A stretch of DNA of 64,000 nucleotides from contig CAVVJO010000035.1 in the NCBI GenBank assembly GCA_963748545.1, positions 310,001-374,000 on the forward strand. The letters are read 5' to 3'. The notes below the pieces were generated by a model that was not told the DNA's origin, searched no databases, and worked only from the letters and a program-made list of their open reading frames with translations. Position numbers and translations under genes: made by a program. The stretch is from Roseiarcus sp963748545 (GTDB lineage Bacteria > Pseudomonadota > Alphaproteobacteria > Rhizobiales > Beijerinckiaceae). Shown one piece after another: positions 35,412 through 45,402 of this stretch; within the stretch, counting starts at the first letter, position 1; each line of letters starts with the position of its first letter.

Positions 35412-36404
35412 TCACCAGACCTTGGTGACCGTGTATCCGGCCCGCCGCAGCCGTTCGATGAGGCCGTCCCGGCCCGAGAGGTGCAGGGCGCCGACCGCGA
35501 TGAAGGCGCCGCCGTCCTTCAGGAGCGGGGCAAGGCGCTCCGCCATGGTTGCGTTGCGGCCGGCGAGCAGGAGGCTGGCGAAGGCGTCCTCCGCGGCCCG
35601 TTCGCGATCCGTCATGTCGCCGATCGCGTCGCCGACGGCCAGGATCTCGGCGGGGCGGCTTTCGCGGTAGAGCTTGAGCAGCGTCGCGTAGACGTCGTCA
35701 TTCAGCGCGGGATCGCGGGCGGCGACTTCGAGCAGCGCCGCGGCGGCCTCCGGGCGCAGCGCCGCGAGGGCGTCGAGCTGTTCCTGCGGCGTCTCCAGCG
35801 CGACGACCTTGACTTCGGCGGCCTTGGCCTCATGGGCGAGGAACTCGTCGATTTCGGGCAGATCGAGCGCCATGCGCTTGGCCTCGCACGCCGGCGCCGC
35901 GGTCAGGACGGCGAGGAACCAGAGCCTCAGGTGGTGGGCGAATTCCGCCGGGTAGCCCATGCCCTCGACCATCTTTTCGACGGCCGTGCGGTCCTCGGCG
36001 GGGATGTCGGCGAAGGTGTCGTGATCGCGATCCAGACCGCGGGCGAGAATGTCGGCGCCGATCGCGGCTTTCTCCATCGCGTCCATGGGGCCGCCGAGCT
36101 CGGTCGCGACCACCTTGGCCCCCGGGATCGCTTGCGCCGCGCGCCGCCCAAGCGCGAGCGCGCCGTCGTCGGTCGAATGGATCGTGCCGAAGAGATAGGA
36201 GGAGGGCAGGGGGGACTTGTCGATCCGCCAGAAGAGACCGTCGGCGTTGACGAGGTCGTCGGCGCGCTTGGCCCGGGCCTCGGCGATCCCGGGCCTGTCG
36301 CTGAGGTCGTGTCCGATGCAGGTCGGGGGCGCCTCGGCGAAGGCGGGCGGCGCCAGAGCCAGTCCCAGCAGCGCCGCCGCTCGCCAGCCCGGGCGCCGAA
36401 ACAT
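35412..36404 (-). CDS. TraB/GumN family protein
   Basis: A 330-residue exported protein with a Sec signal (ALLGLALAPPAFA). It has the two conserved TraB/GumN motifs, LFGTIHST near the N-terminus and VGALHLSGRDGLIERLR near the C-terminus, whose His and Glu/Asp residues are thought to bind metal. The family is related to the TIKI protease fold; the bacterial role is unclear. It is convergent with the ALDH16-like gene (3-base gap) and precedes coaA on the minus strand. The frame is intact. Confidence 0.92.
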   Translation of the reverse strand: MFRRPGWRAAALLGLALAPPAFAEAPPTCIGHDLSDRPGIAEARAKRADDLVNADGLFWRIDKSPLPSSYLFGTIHSTDDGALALGRRAAQAIPGAKVVATELGGPMDAMEKAAIGADILARGLDRDHDTFADIPAEDRTAVEKMVEGMGYPAEFAHHLRLWFLAVLTAAPACEAKRMALDLPEIDEFLAHEAKAAEVKVVALETPQEQLDALAALRPEAAAALLEVAARDPALNDDVYATLLKLYRESRPAEILAVGDAIGDMTDRERAAEDAFASLLLAGRNATMAERLAPLLKDGGAFIAVGALHLSGRDGLIERLRRAGYTVTKVW

Positions 36405-36421
36405 CGTCTCGGGCTCCTGTT

Positions 36422-37382
36422 TCAGAGCTTGCGCAGCGCCACTTCCTCGATCCGGTGGCTGCCGCCCTTGGTGAGCTGGAGATCGGCGCGCGGCCGGGTC
36501 GGCAGGATGTTCTCGTGCAGGTTCACGAGGTTGATCCGCCTCCAGATCGAGCGCGCCGTGGCCTCCGCCTCGTCGTCGTCAAGATCGGCGTATTGCTTGA
36601 AATAGCTGCGAGGATCGCGGAAGGCGGTGTCGCGCAGGTCCATGAACCGCTTGATGTACCAGTATTCGAGCAGCTCCTCCTCGGCGTGGAGGAAGATCGA
36701 GAAGTCGAAGAAGTCCGAGACGAACGGGATCTCCTGGCCGTCGCGCGGGAGCCGGTTGGGCGCGAGCACGTTGATGCCCTCGACGATCAGGATGTCGGGA
36801 CGGTCGACGACGATCGTCTCGCCGGCGACGATGTCGTAGGTCAGGTGCGAGTAGACCGGCGCTGCGACCTTGTGCTGGCCCGCCTTGACGTTCGACAGGA
36901 AGCGGATGATCGCGGTGCCGTCGTAGCTCTCCGGAAAGCCCTTCCGGTCCATGATCCCCTGGCGGATCAGCTCCGCATTCGGATGCAGGAAGCCGTCGGT
37001 GGTGATGAGTTCGACCTTGGGCGTATTGGGCCAGCGCGTCAGCAGCGCCTGAAGAACGCGGGCGGTCGTGGACTTTCCGGCCGCGACCGACCCGGCGATC
37101 CCGATGATGTACGGAACCTTCCCGTCGGTCGCGCCGAGAAACCGCTGCGTCGCTTTGAACAGGCCCTGGGTCGCCGCGACATAGAGCGCCAGCAGGCGGG
37201 ACAACGGAAGATAGATCGCCGCCACCTCGTCGAGCGAGATCGGGTCGTGGGTCGACTGCAGCTTGCGCAGGTCGTCGATGGTCAGGGTGAGCGGCGTGTC
37301 GGCGCGCAACTGCGCCCATTCTTCGCGCGTAAACCGGCGAAACGGGGAGTTCGACAGCGCTGTGATTGACCAGCTGATCCAT
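36422..37382 (-). CDS. coaA: Pantothenate kinase, type I (one frame break)
   Basis: The gene starts at 37382 (MDQLVNHSAV). At 37347-37352 GAACTC is read on the coding strand; GACTC gives AVDSPFRRFTREEWAQLRAD and one 319-residue protein. The P-loop is GIAGSVAAGKSTTARVL; further motifs are VELITTDGFLHPN, DRKGFPESYD and IVEGINVL. It phosphorylates pantothenate, the first and regulated step of coenzyme A synthesis. It is followed on the minus strand by no his gene, but hisE is immediately upstream, as usual for the his-coaA cluster of this order. Confidence 0.95.
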
Positions 37383-37408
37383 GGTGATCCCTAGCGTCTC
37401 CGCCCTGT

Positions 37409-37723
37409 TCAGGCCCCGCGCGCCGCCTTTTCCTGGTGGCCGCTCTGCCGGGTCCGTCCTTCCAGTTCGCTTATCACGGAATTGAACGCGACGCCGCGCG
37501 CCCGCAACAGAACCAGGAGATGGTAAAGCACATCGGCGGCTTCCGCCCGCACCGCCGCGTCGTCCTCAGAAGTGGCCGCGATCGTCAATTCGATCGCCTC
37601 TTCGCCGAACTTGCGGGCGCAATGGGTCGCGCCCTTATCCAGCAGGCTTCGCGTATAGGAGGTCTCGCCCGACGCCTTCGCGCGCCGGTCGATGATCTCC
37701 GCGAGGTCGTCGAGACTGAACAT
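37409..37723 (-). CDS. hisE: Phosphoribosyl-ATP pyrophosphatase
   Basis: 104 residues starting MFSLDDLAEIIDRRA. It has KFGEEAIELTIAAT and EAADVLYHLLVLLRARG, the MazG-like metal-binding helices of HisE. It performs step 2 of histidine synthesis. It lies 26 bases ahead of coaA on the same strand, while hisB-H-A-F is 18 kb away, so a cluster usually kept together is split here. Confidence 0.95.
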   Translation of the reverse strand: MFSLDDLAEIIDRRAKASGETSYTRSLLDKGATHCARKFGEEAIELTIAATSEDDAAVRAEAADVLYHLLVLLRARGVAFNSVISELEGRTRQSGHQEKAARGA

Positions 37724-37790
37724 GCTTCGCCCTACCCTGCTTTTGCCTCGGCGGATAGGGGGACCAAAAGTAGGGTGCGACGCCTGCAGG

Positions 37791-39216
37791 TTAGCCGTGG
37801 CCAACCACGGCCTTCCACTCCAGATAGTCCTCGATGCCGAAGGCGGCGTACTCGCGTCCATTGCCCGATTGCTTGAAGCCGCCGAACGGCGCGCGCACAT
37901 CCCACGCGGGATAGTTGATGTTGACCGTGCCCGCGCGCAAGCGAGCCGCGACCGCCCGGGCGTGGTCGAGATTCGACGACGACACATAGGCCGCGAGACC
38001 GTAGGGGGTGTCGTTGGCGATCCGCACCGCCTCGTCCTCGTCGCGATAGGGCATGATCGACAGGACCGGCCCGAAGATTTCCTCGCGCGCGATCGTCATG
38101 GCTGGCGTGACGTCGGCGAACACGGTCGGACGCACGTAGTAGCCGCGATTGAGGCCCGGAGGCCGTCCCGGGCCGCCGGCCGCAAGCTGGGCGCCCTCGC
38201 CGATCCCGGCCTCGATCAGCCGCTGGATCTTGTCGAACTGGGCCGCGCTCACCACCGGCCCGAGATCGACGCCCGCCTCCGCGGGTCGCCGACCGTAAGG
38301 CCGTCGGCGATCGCCGCGGCGATTGCCGACGCCTCGTCGCGCCGCTCGGCCGGGACCAGCATCCGGGTCGGCGCGTCGCACGACTGCCCACTGTTGGAGA
38401 AGCACGACTTGACGCCCTCGCCGACCGCCGCGGCGAAATCCGCATCCCCGAGGATGATGTTCGGCGACTTGCCGCCGAGTTCCTGCGCGACCCGCTTCAC
38501 CGTGTCCGCCGCGGCCTTCGCCACCAGGACCCCGGCGCGGGTCGAGCCGGTGAACGAGACCATGTCGACATGCGCGTGCGCCGCCATCGCCTGCCCGACG
38601 TCGGGCCCGCTCCCGTTGATCAGATTGAATGCGCCAGGCGGCGCCCCGGCCGCCTCGACAATCTCGGCGAAGATCAGCCCGCTGATCGGCGCGATCTCGC
38701 TCGGCTTCAAGACGACCGCACATCCGGCCGCCAACGCCGGCGCGACCTTGCAGACGATCTGATTCAATGGCCAGTTCCACGGCGTGATCAGGGCGGCGAC
38801 CCCGATCGGCTCCCGGACGATCAGGGTCGATCCCGCGAGGCGGGTGAAGGCGAAGGTCTCCAGAGCCTCGATCGTCGCCTCGAGATGCACCCGTCCTGCC
38901 CACACCTGGGCGTCGCGGGCGAAGGCGAGCGGCGCGCCCATCTCGCGTGAAACCGCGTCGGCGAGATCCTCGGCGCGGGCGTTGTAGCAGTCGAGCATCC
39001 GCCGCAGGAGCGCGAGCCGCTCGTCCCGCGACGTCGCCGGGCCGCTGTCGAAGGCCGTGCGGGCGGCCGCGACGGCGCAGTCGACGTCGGCCGAAGACCC
39101 GATCGCAATGCGTCGTGAACGGCTGCTCGGTCGCGGGATCGATCACGTCCAGCGTCGCCGGGCGGACCGGCTCGACCCAGCGTCCGCCGATGAAGAATTG
39201 TTGGTGACGGGCTCAT
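37791..39216 (-). CDS. Aldehyde dehydrogenase family protein (three frame breaks)
   Basis: Corrected length is 474 residues. Motifs: FFIGGRWVEPVRPATLDVID, ITPWNWPLNQIVCKVAPALA, QELGGKSP, NSGQSCDAPTRML (catalytic Cys) and PFGGFKQSGNGREYAAFG. It resembles broad-range NAD(P)-dependent aldehyde dehydrogenases of the betaine-aldehyde type; the substrate is open. Breaks: an inserted base near 39195, an inserted C near 39105 (TTIAIGSSADVD restored) and a lost C near 38283 (GDPAEAGVDLG restored). It is divergent from hemN. Confidence 0.9.
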
Positions 39217-39420
39217 CGCGCGCGGTCCTCTCCCCGGTCGGCGCGCCGGCATTGTTTCCCCATCCGTCGCCGCCGCGCAACGCCTGCGCGCGGCGATGCG
39301 CCGCACCCGGCGGCCCCGTCCAAGCCCCCGCGCGGCTTGTCGGCAAAAAAGACGGCGAGGCAATATGTGTAAAAGTTGGCGAGACAGCGAGCGGCGAACA
39401 TGAACCTACGGCCTGACGCC

Positions 39421-40795
39421 ATGACCACGGCGACGGACGCCGAGCGGCTGGTCGCCCGTTACGACGGCCGCGTCCGCGTTACACCAGCTACCCGACCGCG
39501 CCCCATTCACGCCCGCGATCGGCGCGGGCGTCTACGCGCGCTGGCTCGCCGCGCTGCCGGCGGAAACGACGCTGTCGCTCTACTTACACGTGCCCTTCTG
39601 CGACCGGCTCTGCCTCTATTGCGGCTGCAACACCTCGGTCGTCCGCCTCGAATCCTCGCATCGCAACTATGCCGAACTCCTCGCTCGAGGAGATCGACGC
39701 GGTCGCCGATCGGATCGGCCGGCGCGCCGCCGTCTCGCATGTCCACTGGGGCGGCGGCACGGCGACCGCGCTCCCCGGCGATTGCCTGATCGCCATCATG
39801 GACCGGCTGAAAGAGCGGTTCGCCTTCGCCCCCGACGCCGAGATCGCGATCGAGCTCGACCCGACCTCGCTGCCCGACGACCGCAGGGACGCGCTGAAAC
39901 CCATGGGCGTGACCCGCATCAGCCTGGGCGTGCAGGACCTCGAACCGGCCGTGCAGACCGCGATCGGCCGCATGCAGTCCTACGAGGAGACCGAAGCCTG
40001 CGCTGACGCCGCGCGCGCGCTCGGCGTCGGCTCGCTCAATCTCGACCTGATCTACGGCCTGCCGTTGCAGACCGAGGAGGGCGTCGCCCGCACCGCGCGC
40101 CGCGCGCTCGCCCTCAAGGCCGACCGGGTCGCGGTGTTCGGCTACGCCCACGTGCCCTGGATGAAGAAGCATCAGGCGCTGATCCCCGAGGCGCAACTGC
40201 CGGGGCCGGCCGCGCGCTATGCGCAATTGAACGCGATCCACCGCGTGCTGACCGAGGAAGGCGGCTACGTCGCGATCGGCCTCGACCATTACGCGCTGCC
40301 GAGCGACGCGATGGCCAAGGCCGCGGCGGCGCGCCGGCTCAAGCGCTCGTTCCAGGGCTACACCACCGACGGCGCCCCGGCGCTGATCGGCTTCGGCGCC
40401 AGCTCGATCGGCTCGCTGCCGCAGGGTTACGTCCAGAACGCGACCACCGCCGCGGCTTACGCCAAGGAGATCGACGCGGGCCGCCTCGCGGTCGTGCGCG
40501 GCGTGCCGGTCACGGCTGACGACCGGCTGCGGCGCGATGTGATCGAGCGGGTGATGTGCGATCTCGAGGTCGACGTCGCGGCGGTGGCCGCCGGGCACGG
40601 CGCCGATCCCGCGCCGCTGACCGAGGCCGCGTCGCAGGGCTGCCAAAATTCGTCGAGGATGGCCTGGCGACCTGGGACGGCCGCCGCATTGTGGTCAGCG
40701 AGCGCGGCCGCCCGTTCGTGCGCTCGGTCGCCGCCCTGTTCGACGCCTATCTCGCCCAGGCGACCGACGCGCCGCGCCACTCGCGCGCCGTCTGA
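39421..40795 (+). CDS. hemN: Oxygen-independent coproporphyrinogen III oxidase (four frame breaks)
   Basis: Corrected length is 458 residues, matching HemN. The N-terminus reads VARYDGR then RYTSYPTAPHFTPAIG. The radical-SAM cluster motif HVPFCDRLCLYCGC is present (Cys-x3-Cys-x2-Cys). Later motifs are HWGGGTATAL, GVTRISLGVQDLEPAVQTAI and DLIYGLPLQTEEG. It decarboxylates coproporphyrinogen III in haem synthesis without oxygen. Breaks: lost bases near 39478 and 39508, GAACTC at 39674-39679 (GACTC restores YADSSLEEIDAVA) and a lost G near 40638. True HemN rather than the shorter HemW, given the length and the N-terminal motif. Confidence 0.92.
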
Positions 40796-40903
40796 GGCGG
40801 CGCTTTCCTCCGCCGCCGCGCAGGGGAGGGGGAACCGCGCGGAGGGCGGTGGTCGTCGGGGGCCGCGCCGCAGAACCCGGCTGCAAAGCCCCTCTCACGG
40901 CTG

Positions 40904-40931
40904 TTGACACGACGCGCTCGCCTTCTACTGT
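40904..40931 (+). promoter_or_regulatory. Candidate sigma-70 promoter of lysK
   Basis: TTGACA at 40904-40909 and TACTGT at 40926-40931, spacing 16 bases, about 50 bases before the lysK start. The -35 box is perfect and the -10 box weak. It is one of very few consensus -35 boxes in this GC-rich window. Confidence 0.45.
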
Positions 40932-40983
40932 GCCCGCCTTTCGGCCGAAGGCCCCACGCGCGCCCGGTCCCAACCACACTAGG

Positions 40984-42660
40984 ATGTCGATGCTTTCGCA
41001 GTCCCTGCGGGAGGCCGCCGAGGTCTCCAAGGCCTGGCCGTTCGAGGAGGCGCGCAAGCTGATTCAGCGGCTCGAGCGGTCGAAGAAGGACGAGGTCTTG
41101 TTCGAGACCGGCTACGGCCCCTCGGGCCTGCCCCATATCGGAACCTTCGGCGAGGTCGCGCGCACGACCATGGTGCGCCACGCCTTCCGCGTGCTGACGG
41201 GCGACGCGGTCAAGACCCGGCTGATCGCCTTCTCCGACGACATGGACGGCCTGCGCAAGACGCCGGACAACATCCCCAACCGCGACATGGTCGCGAAACA
41301 CCTCGGCAAGCCGCTGACCCAGGTGCCCGACCCGTTCGGCGAATACCGCGAGCTTCGCCGCGCACAACAACGCCATGCTGCGGCGTTTCCTCGACCGCTT
41401 CGGCTTCGACTACGAATTCATGTCCTCGACCGAGGCCTTACCGGTCCGGGCGGTTCGACGCGGCGCTCATCCGGGCGCTGGAAAAATTCGACGAGATCCA
41501 GGCGATCATGCTCCCTTCGCTGAGGGAGGAGCGGGCCGCGACCTATTCGCCGTTCCTGCCGATCCATCCCGTGACCGGCGTCGTGATGCAGGCGCCGGTG
41601 CTCGGCCACGACGCCAAGGCGGGAACGATCCGCTGGCGCGACCCGGACACGAACGAGGAGTTCGAGACGCCGGTCACCGGCGGCCAATGCAAGCTGCAGT
41701 GGAAGCCGGACTGGGCGATGCGCTGGTATGCGCTCGGCGTCGATTACGAAATGGCGGGCAAGGACCTGATCGAATTCGGTGAAGCTCTCCGTCGCGGATC
41801 ATCCGGGCGCTCGGCGGCGAGCCGCCGGCCGGCTTCAACTACGAGCTGTTCCTCGACGAGAACGGCCAGAAGATTTCGAAGTCCAGGGGCAACGGCCTGA
41901 CGATCGAGGAGTGGCTGACCTATGCCGCCCCGAGAGCCTGTCGCTGTTCATGTTCCAGAAGCCGACGCGCGGCGAAGCGGCTCTATTTCGATGTCATCCC
42001 GCGCACCGTCGACGATTATCTCGGCTTTCTCGACGCCTATCCCGCCAGCACTGGAAGGAGCGGCTCGGCAATCCGGTCTGGCACATCCATTCGGGCGAGC
42101 CGCCCGAGCCCGAAGTCGCTCGATCCCGGCGACGGGCCGCAGACATCGGTCTCCTTCGCCATGCTGCTCAATCTCGCAGCCGTCGCCAACACCGAAAACC
42201 CCGCGGTGCTCTGGGGGTTCCTGCGCCGCTATGCGCCAACCGCCTCGCCCGAGAACCACCCGCGCCTCGACAGCCTCGTGCGCTACGCGGTCGCCTATTT
42301 TCGCGATTTCGTCGCGCCGAAGAAGCGATATCGCCTCGCCGACGCGGTCGAGCGCGAGGCGCTCGCACAGCCGTCTCGGCGAAGCTGGCGGAGATGCCGT
42401 CGGGCGCCAGCGCCGAGGCGATCCAGCACGCCCTCTACGACATCGCGCGGCCCATCCCCCGCTACCAGGACCTCAAGGCCAAGGGCGCGACGCCGGAGCG
42501 GCCCGGCGTCTCCAACGACTTCTTCAACATGGTCTACGCCGTGCTGCTCGGCGAGGAGCGCGGCCCGCGCCTCGGCTCGTTCATCGCGCTCTATGGGCTC
42601 GACGAGACCCGCGCGCTGATCGAGCGGGCGCTGGCGGGGGAGCTGGTCGAGGCGGTTTGA
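40984..42660 (+). CDS. lysK: Lysyl-tRNA synthetase, class I (about nine frame breaks)
   Basis: Pieces in all three frames join to about 557 residues, the usual class I LysRS length. It has GYGPSGLPHIGTFGEVART (HIGH motif), LIAFSDDMDGLRK and GQKISKSRGNGLTIEEWLT (KMSKS). It charges tRNA-Lys and replaces the class II enzyme in most of this order. Breaks at about 41346, 41435, 41772 (GAATTC; GAATC restores DLIESVKLS), 41788, 41932, 41972, 42044, 42112 (GAAGTC; GAGTC restores PEPESLDPGDG) and 42372. All signature motifs survive, so I expect an intact gene in the organism. Start at 40984 or 40990. Confidence 0.93.
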
Positions 42661-42952
42661 GGGGGGTTATGCCTCGCAGGAACGCACCTGAGGCGGCAGG
42701 AGGGACGCTGCACCCGGGGATCTAATGAAGTGTCGCCGTAACCCGTAACCCTGTATCGGCCTGTGGGCGCGGGCCCCCTTCTCCCGTGGGGAGAGGGACG
42801 GGGATGAGCGGATTTCGCTAACCCCTAATTGTCATCTCCTTCGTGCCCTGCCTCGCTGACGGAACGGGGATCAGGTGGATAATGCGACACTGTTCACCAT
42901 AGACGCTTCGGCCTAGCTGACGTAGCCTGCCTCCGCAAACCGGGGATAGGCC
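42661..42952. other. Spacer with a half copy of the palindromic repeat
   Basis: 292 bases without a gene. It holds CCCCCTTCTCCCGTGGGGAG and following bases (about 42773-42807), a single-hairpin remnant of the repeat seen whole at 44197 and 51407. Nothing else is recognised. Confidence 0.5.
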
Positions 42953-43759
42953 ATGTTGCGGACCATCGTATCGGTTGCGCTCATCGCAGTCGCTCTTGCG
43001 ACGCCGAAACCATCGCAGGCGGCTGACACAGTTTATGACTGTGTGCCAGACGAGCCTCGGTGACGGCTCCAGATAGAACTCGTGTCTGTCGAAATCAGGT
43101 TAAAGCCGAATGGCGCGTTCGCCTCCGTAGTCTACAGGGCTGCCAATGGCGCCGTCATTGACCGCGCCGCGCAATACGAAAACATGAACGGACAGGAAGG
43201 CAATTTCCGCTACTGGGTCGGTCGATTGCGCAATAATCCGAACGTCGGGATCATGGGGTCATTCCAGCGTAACCAAGGCCGGCTCTTTTACCTTGAGACG
43301 GTCCACGACAGTCTCCAAGGCGGAAAGACTGTCGCGCAAGTCACGTCGCTTTGCGACGCGGGCCGCCTCGACTACGGTGAAGTTGCATCGTCGCCGCCGC
43401 AGAGCGCGCCGCCGCCCTTCCAGGCCTCACAGCCCGCGCCTTCTCCGACCTTGCCGGACCCCGAAATCAAGAAGTTCCTCGATTGCGTGGACGCGGCGAC
43501 GGTAGCGCTGGCGGCGATCTCGAATGAGCCGGCGCAAACGGTTGTGGAGGCGGCAAAGGGCGAATGTCCCAAGGAAGAAGTTGCGCTGGAAAACGCGTTA
43601 GAGCGCCGCGGAATCGCCAAGTCCGTCGATTGGCTTGAGGGGCTCATGAACGAGATGCGCCCGAACCTCTTGGCCTTGGTCCTGAATGCCCGCGCGTCCG
43701 CCGCCAGGCCCCCCGAAGGCCCCGCGAAGACCGAGCCGACAAAGGGGCAGGCTCTTTAG
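42953..43759 (+). CDS. Exported protein of unknown function with an in-frame TGA
   Basis: ATG 42953 starts a clear signal peptide (MLRTIVSVALIAVALATPKP) followed by TVYDCVPDEPR, then TGA at 43061-43063. The same frame continues with LQIELVSVEIRLKPNGAFAS to 43759. Without the stop it would be 268 codons. An alternative is translation of only the second part from GTG 43082, but that lacks a signal peptide. The mature part has a strand-rich first half and a helical second half (KKFLDCVDAATVALAAISNE). I do not recognise a family. A CGA-to-TGA change would explain the stop. Confidence 0.6.
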
Positions 43760-44000
43760 ATCGATCTCATCATTGACGGTACCGCCGCTTGGCCTTCGAG
43801 GAGGGCGCGTCCCCCTCCGCCCGCCTTGGGGGATGTCGCGCTCGACAATTCCTTGACAGCCGCCCGAATCTGTTCCACATTTGTTCTCAACGGCCGACTT
43901 TGAGACCTGCGCGTGTCCGACCCTCTTTCATGCCGACCCGCCCGCCCTCGTCGCTCGCCTTTCGCAGGGCGTACGCCCCAAGCCTGCGTTGCGACGCCGC

Positions 44001-44110
44001 CGTCATCGCGAGCGGAGCGTGGCGATCCAGAAGCCGCTCGGCCGAACGATGGAGGTTTGATCCTCGGCCCTGCGGCCGCTGGATGGCTTCGCTTCGCTCG
44101 CCATGACGGG
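44001..44110. repeat. 110-base element with long terminal inverted repeats (copy A)
   Basis: It starts CGTCATCGCGAGCGGAGCG and ends CGCTCGCCATGACGG. The outer 30 bases on each side are inverted repeats of one another (25 of 30 match), so the unit folds into a long hairpin. A second unit of the same length is at 53675-53784. This resembles the dispersed non-coding hairpin repeats of alphaproteobacterial genomes; mobility is not shown. Confidence 0.75.
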
Positions 44111-44140
44111 TTAGCGCGATCGGACAGGGGCGTTGCGGGC

Positions 44141-44188
44141 GGAACCGAAAGGGGCGGCAACCCGCTGGAAAGTCTCGATTCGGGAGCC
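44141..44188 (+). repeat. 48-base direct repeat, copy 1
   Basis: It begins GGAACCGAAAGGGGCGGCAA and ends CGGGAGCC, and matches 44345-44392 at all but a few positions. The two copies bracket the palindromic module at 44197-44334, as if they were part of a larger repeated unit. Confidence 0.8.
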
Positions 44189-44196
44189 GGAGCCGC

Positions 44197-44334
44197 GCTC
44201 CCCTCTCCCCTTGCGGGAGAGGGGTCGGGGGCGAGGGGTCGGGCGCGCCAGCGCCTTGCAAGCGCGCCTGTCGGCGCGGACCCCTCATCCGTCGCCCTAC
44301 GGGCGACGCCTTCTCCCGCAAGGGGAGAAGGGGA
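44197..44334. repeat. Double-hairpin palindromic repeat module (copy 1)
   Basis: Left hairpin CCTCTCCC-N5-GGGAGAGG (44202-44222), a middle hairpin GTCGCCC-TAC-GGGCGAC (44291-44307) and a right hairpin CCTTCTCCC-N5-GGGAGAAGG (44309-44331), joined by a GC-rich stretch ending in CCCCTCATCC. The same order of parts is found at 51407-51534. Such modules are common intergenic repeats in this order. Confidence 0.75.
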
Positions 44335-44344
44335 AGCCCGGAGC

Positions 44345-44392
44345 GGAACCGAAAGGGGCGGCAAGCTCTTGGAAAGCCTCGATTCCGGAGCC
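44345..44392 (+). repeat. 48-base direct repeat, copy 2
   Basis: The partner of 44141-44188, with differences clustered just after the shared GGGGCGGCAA. Confidence 0.8.
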
Positions 44393-44451
44393 CAAGCGGG
44401 GCCCTCGGAAGGGGAGAAGGGGGGCCCGGCGTGAACACAATGCGGCAAGCT

Positions 44452-45321
44452 CTACGCCGCGGCGGGCTCCGGCTTGGGCTCATGGGTCAACAGCCGGCAG
44501 AGGCGGGCGAGGGTCTCGCGCTGCTGCGGCCGCGGGACGACCATGTCGATCATGCCGTGAGCCTTGAGATATTCCGCGCGCTGGAACCCCTCCGGCAGGC
44601 GCTCGCGGATCGTCTGTTCGATCACCCGCGCGCCGGCGAAGCCGACGACAGCCCCGGGCTCGGCGATGTGGACGTCGCCGAGCATGGCGTAGGACGCCGT
44701 CACCCCGCCGGTCGTCGGGTTGGTGAAGACGACGATGTAGGGCAGGCGCGCGGCGCGGAGGCGCCGCACGGCGACGGTGGTGCGGGGCATCTGCATCAGC
44801 GCGAACATGCCTTCCTGCATCCGGGCCCCGCCCGAGGCGGTGAAGATGACGAACGGGGTGCGGCGCTCGACCGCCGAGGTCATGCCGGCGATGATCGCTT
44901 CCCCCGCGGCCATGCCGAGGCTCCCGCCCTGAAAGGCGAAATCCTGCACCGCGACCGTGACGTCCTGGCCCTCGAGCTGGCCGAGCGCGAGCGTCACGGC
45001 GTCGTAACCGCCGGTCTTCAGCCGGTTTTCCCTGAGGCGCTCGGTGTAGCGCTTGACGTCGCGAAACTTCAGCGGATCGGTCGGGACCTCCGGCGACGGC
45101 AGCTCGTCATAGGCGCCGTCGTCGAACAGCGCCGCGAGCCGCGCCTTGGCGTCGATCGCCATATGGTAGCCCGAGCCCGGCACCACCATGAGATTGGCTT
45201 CGAGGTCCTTGTGGAACACGAGCTGCCCGCTCTCCGGGCACTTGACCCAAAGATTGTCGGGCGTCTCGCGCCGCAGCAGCGAGCGGATCTTTGGCGGAAC
45301 GACGTTGGAAATCCAGTTCAT
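44452..45321 (-). CDS. accD: Acetyl-CoA carboxylase carboxyltransferase subunit beta
   Basis: Start at 45321 (MNWISNVVPPKIRSLLRR); 289 residues. The carboxyltransferase core is complete: GGSLGMAAGEAIIAGMTSAV, FTASGGARMQEGMFALMQM and TNPTTGGVTASYAMLGDVHI. With AccA it transfers carboxyl from biotin to acetyl-CoA to make malonyl-CoA. The N-terminal region that forms a four-Cys zinc ribbon in E. coli has only one Cys here (LWVKCPESGQLVFHKDLEAN), which I believe is common in this order. It follows trpA but is not followed by folC as is usual. Confidence 0.96.
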   Translation of the reverse strand: MNWISNVVPPKIRSLLRRETPDNLWVKCPESGQLVFHKDLEANLMVVPGSGYHMAIDAKARLAALFDDGAYDELPSPEVPTDPLKFRDVKRYTERLRENRLKTGGYDAVTLALGQLEGQDVTVAVQDFAFQGGSLGMAAGEAIIAGMTSAVERRTPFVIFTASGGARMQEGMFALMQMPRTTVAVRRLRAARLPYIVVFTNPTTGGVTASYAMLGDVHIAEPGAVVGFAGARVIEQTIRERLPEGFQRAEYLKAHGMIDMVVPRPQQRETLARLCRLLTHEPKPEPAAA

Positions 45322-45402
45322 GATTCCGGTTTTCTCATAAGGACCGTCCATTCGCCCGCGGGCCCGGAAGAACCCCGGAAAGGCGCAGCGAAGGACGGAG
45401 TC

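Larger units (their letters stand above)
43760..44451. other. Repeat-rich spacer, 692 bases
   Basis: No supported gene. It consists largely of repeats listed separately: a 110-base hairpin element (44001-44110), a pair of 48-base direct repeats (44141-44188 and 44345-44392) and, between them, a double-hairpin palindromic module. Long frames on both strands here are shadows of the repeats. Confidence 0.7.

Noticed and set aside
41772..41777. EcoRI sites (GAATTC) at frame breaks taken as cloning scars
   Set aside because: Other breaks show GAACTC, GAGTTC, GAAGTC, GAAATC or GAGTCC, so the common factor is GANTC with one doubled base, not an EcoRI site.
43756..44448. Long minus-strand open frame with a 40-residue basic peptide near 43780-43880
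   Set aside because: The frame runs through dispersed repeats and shows no domain; a perfect TTGACA on the plus strand here has no gene behind it.
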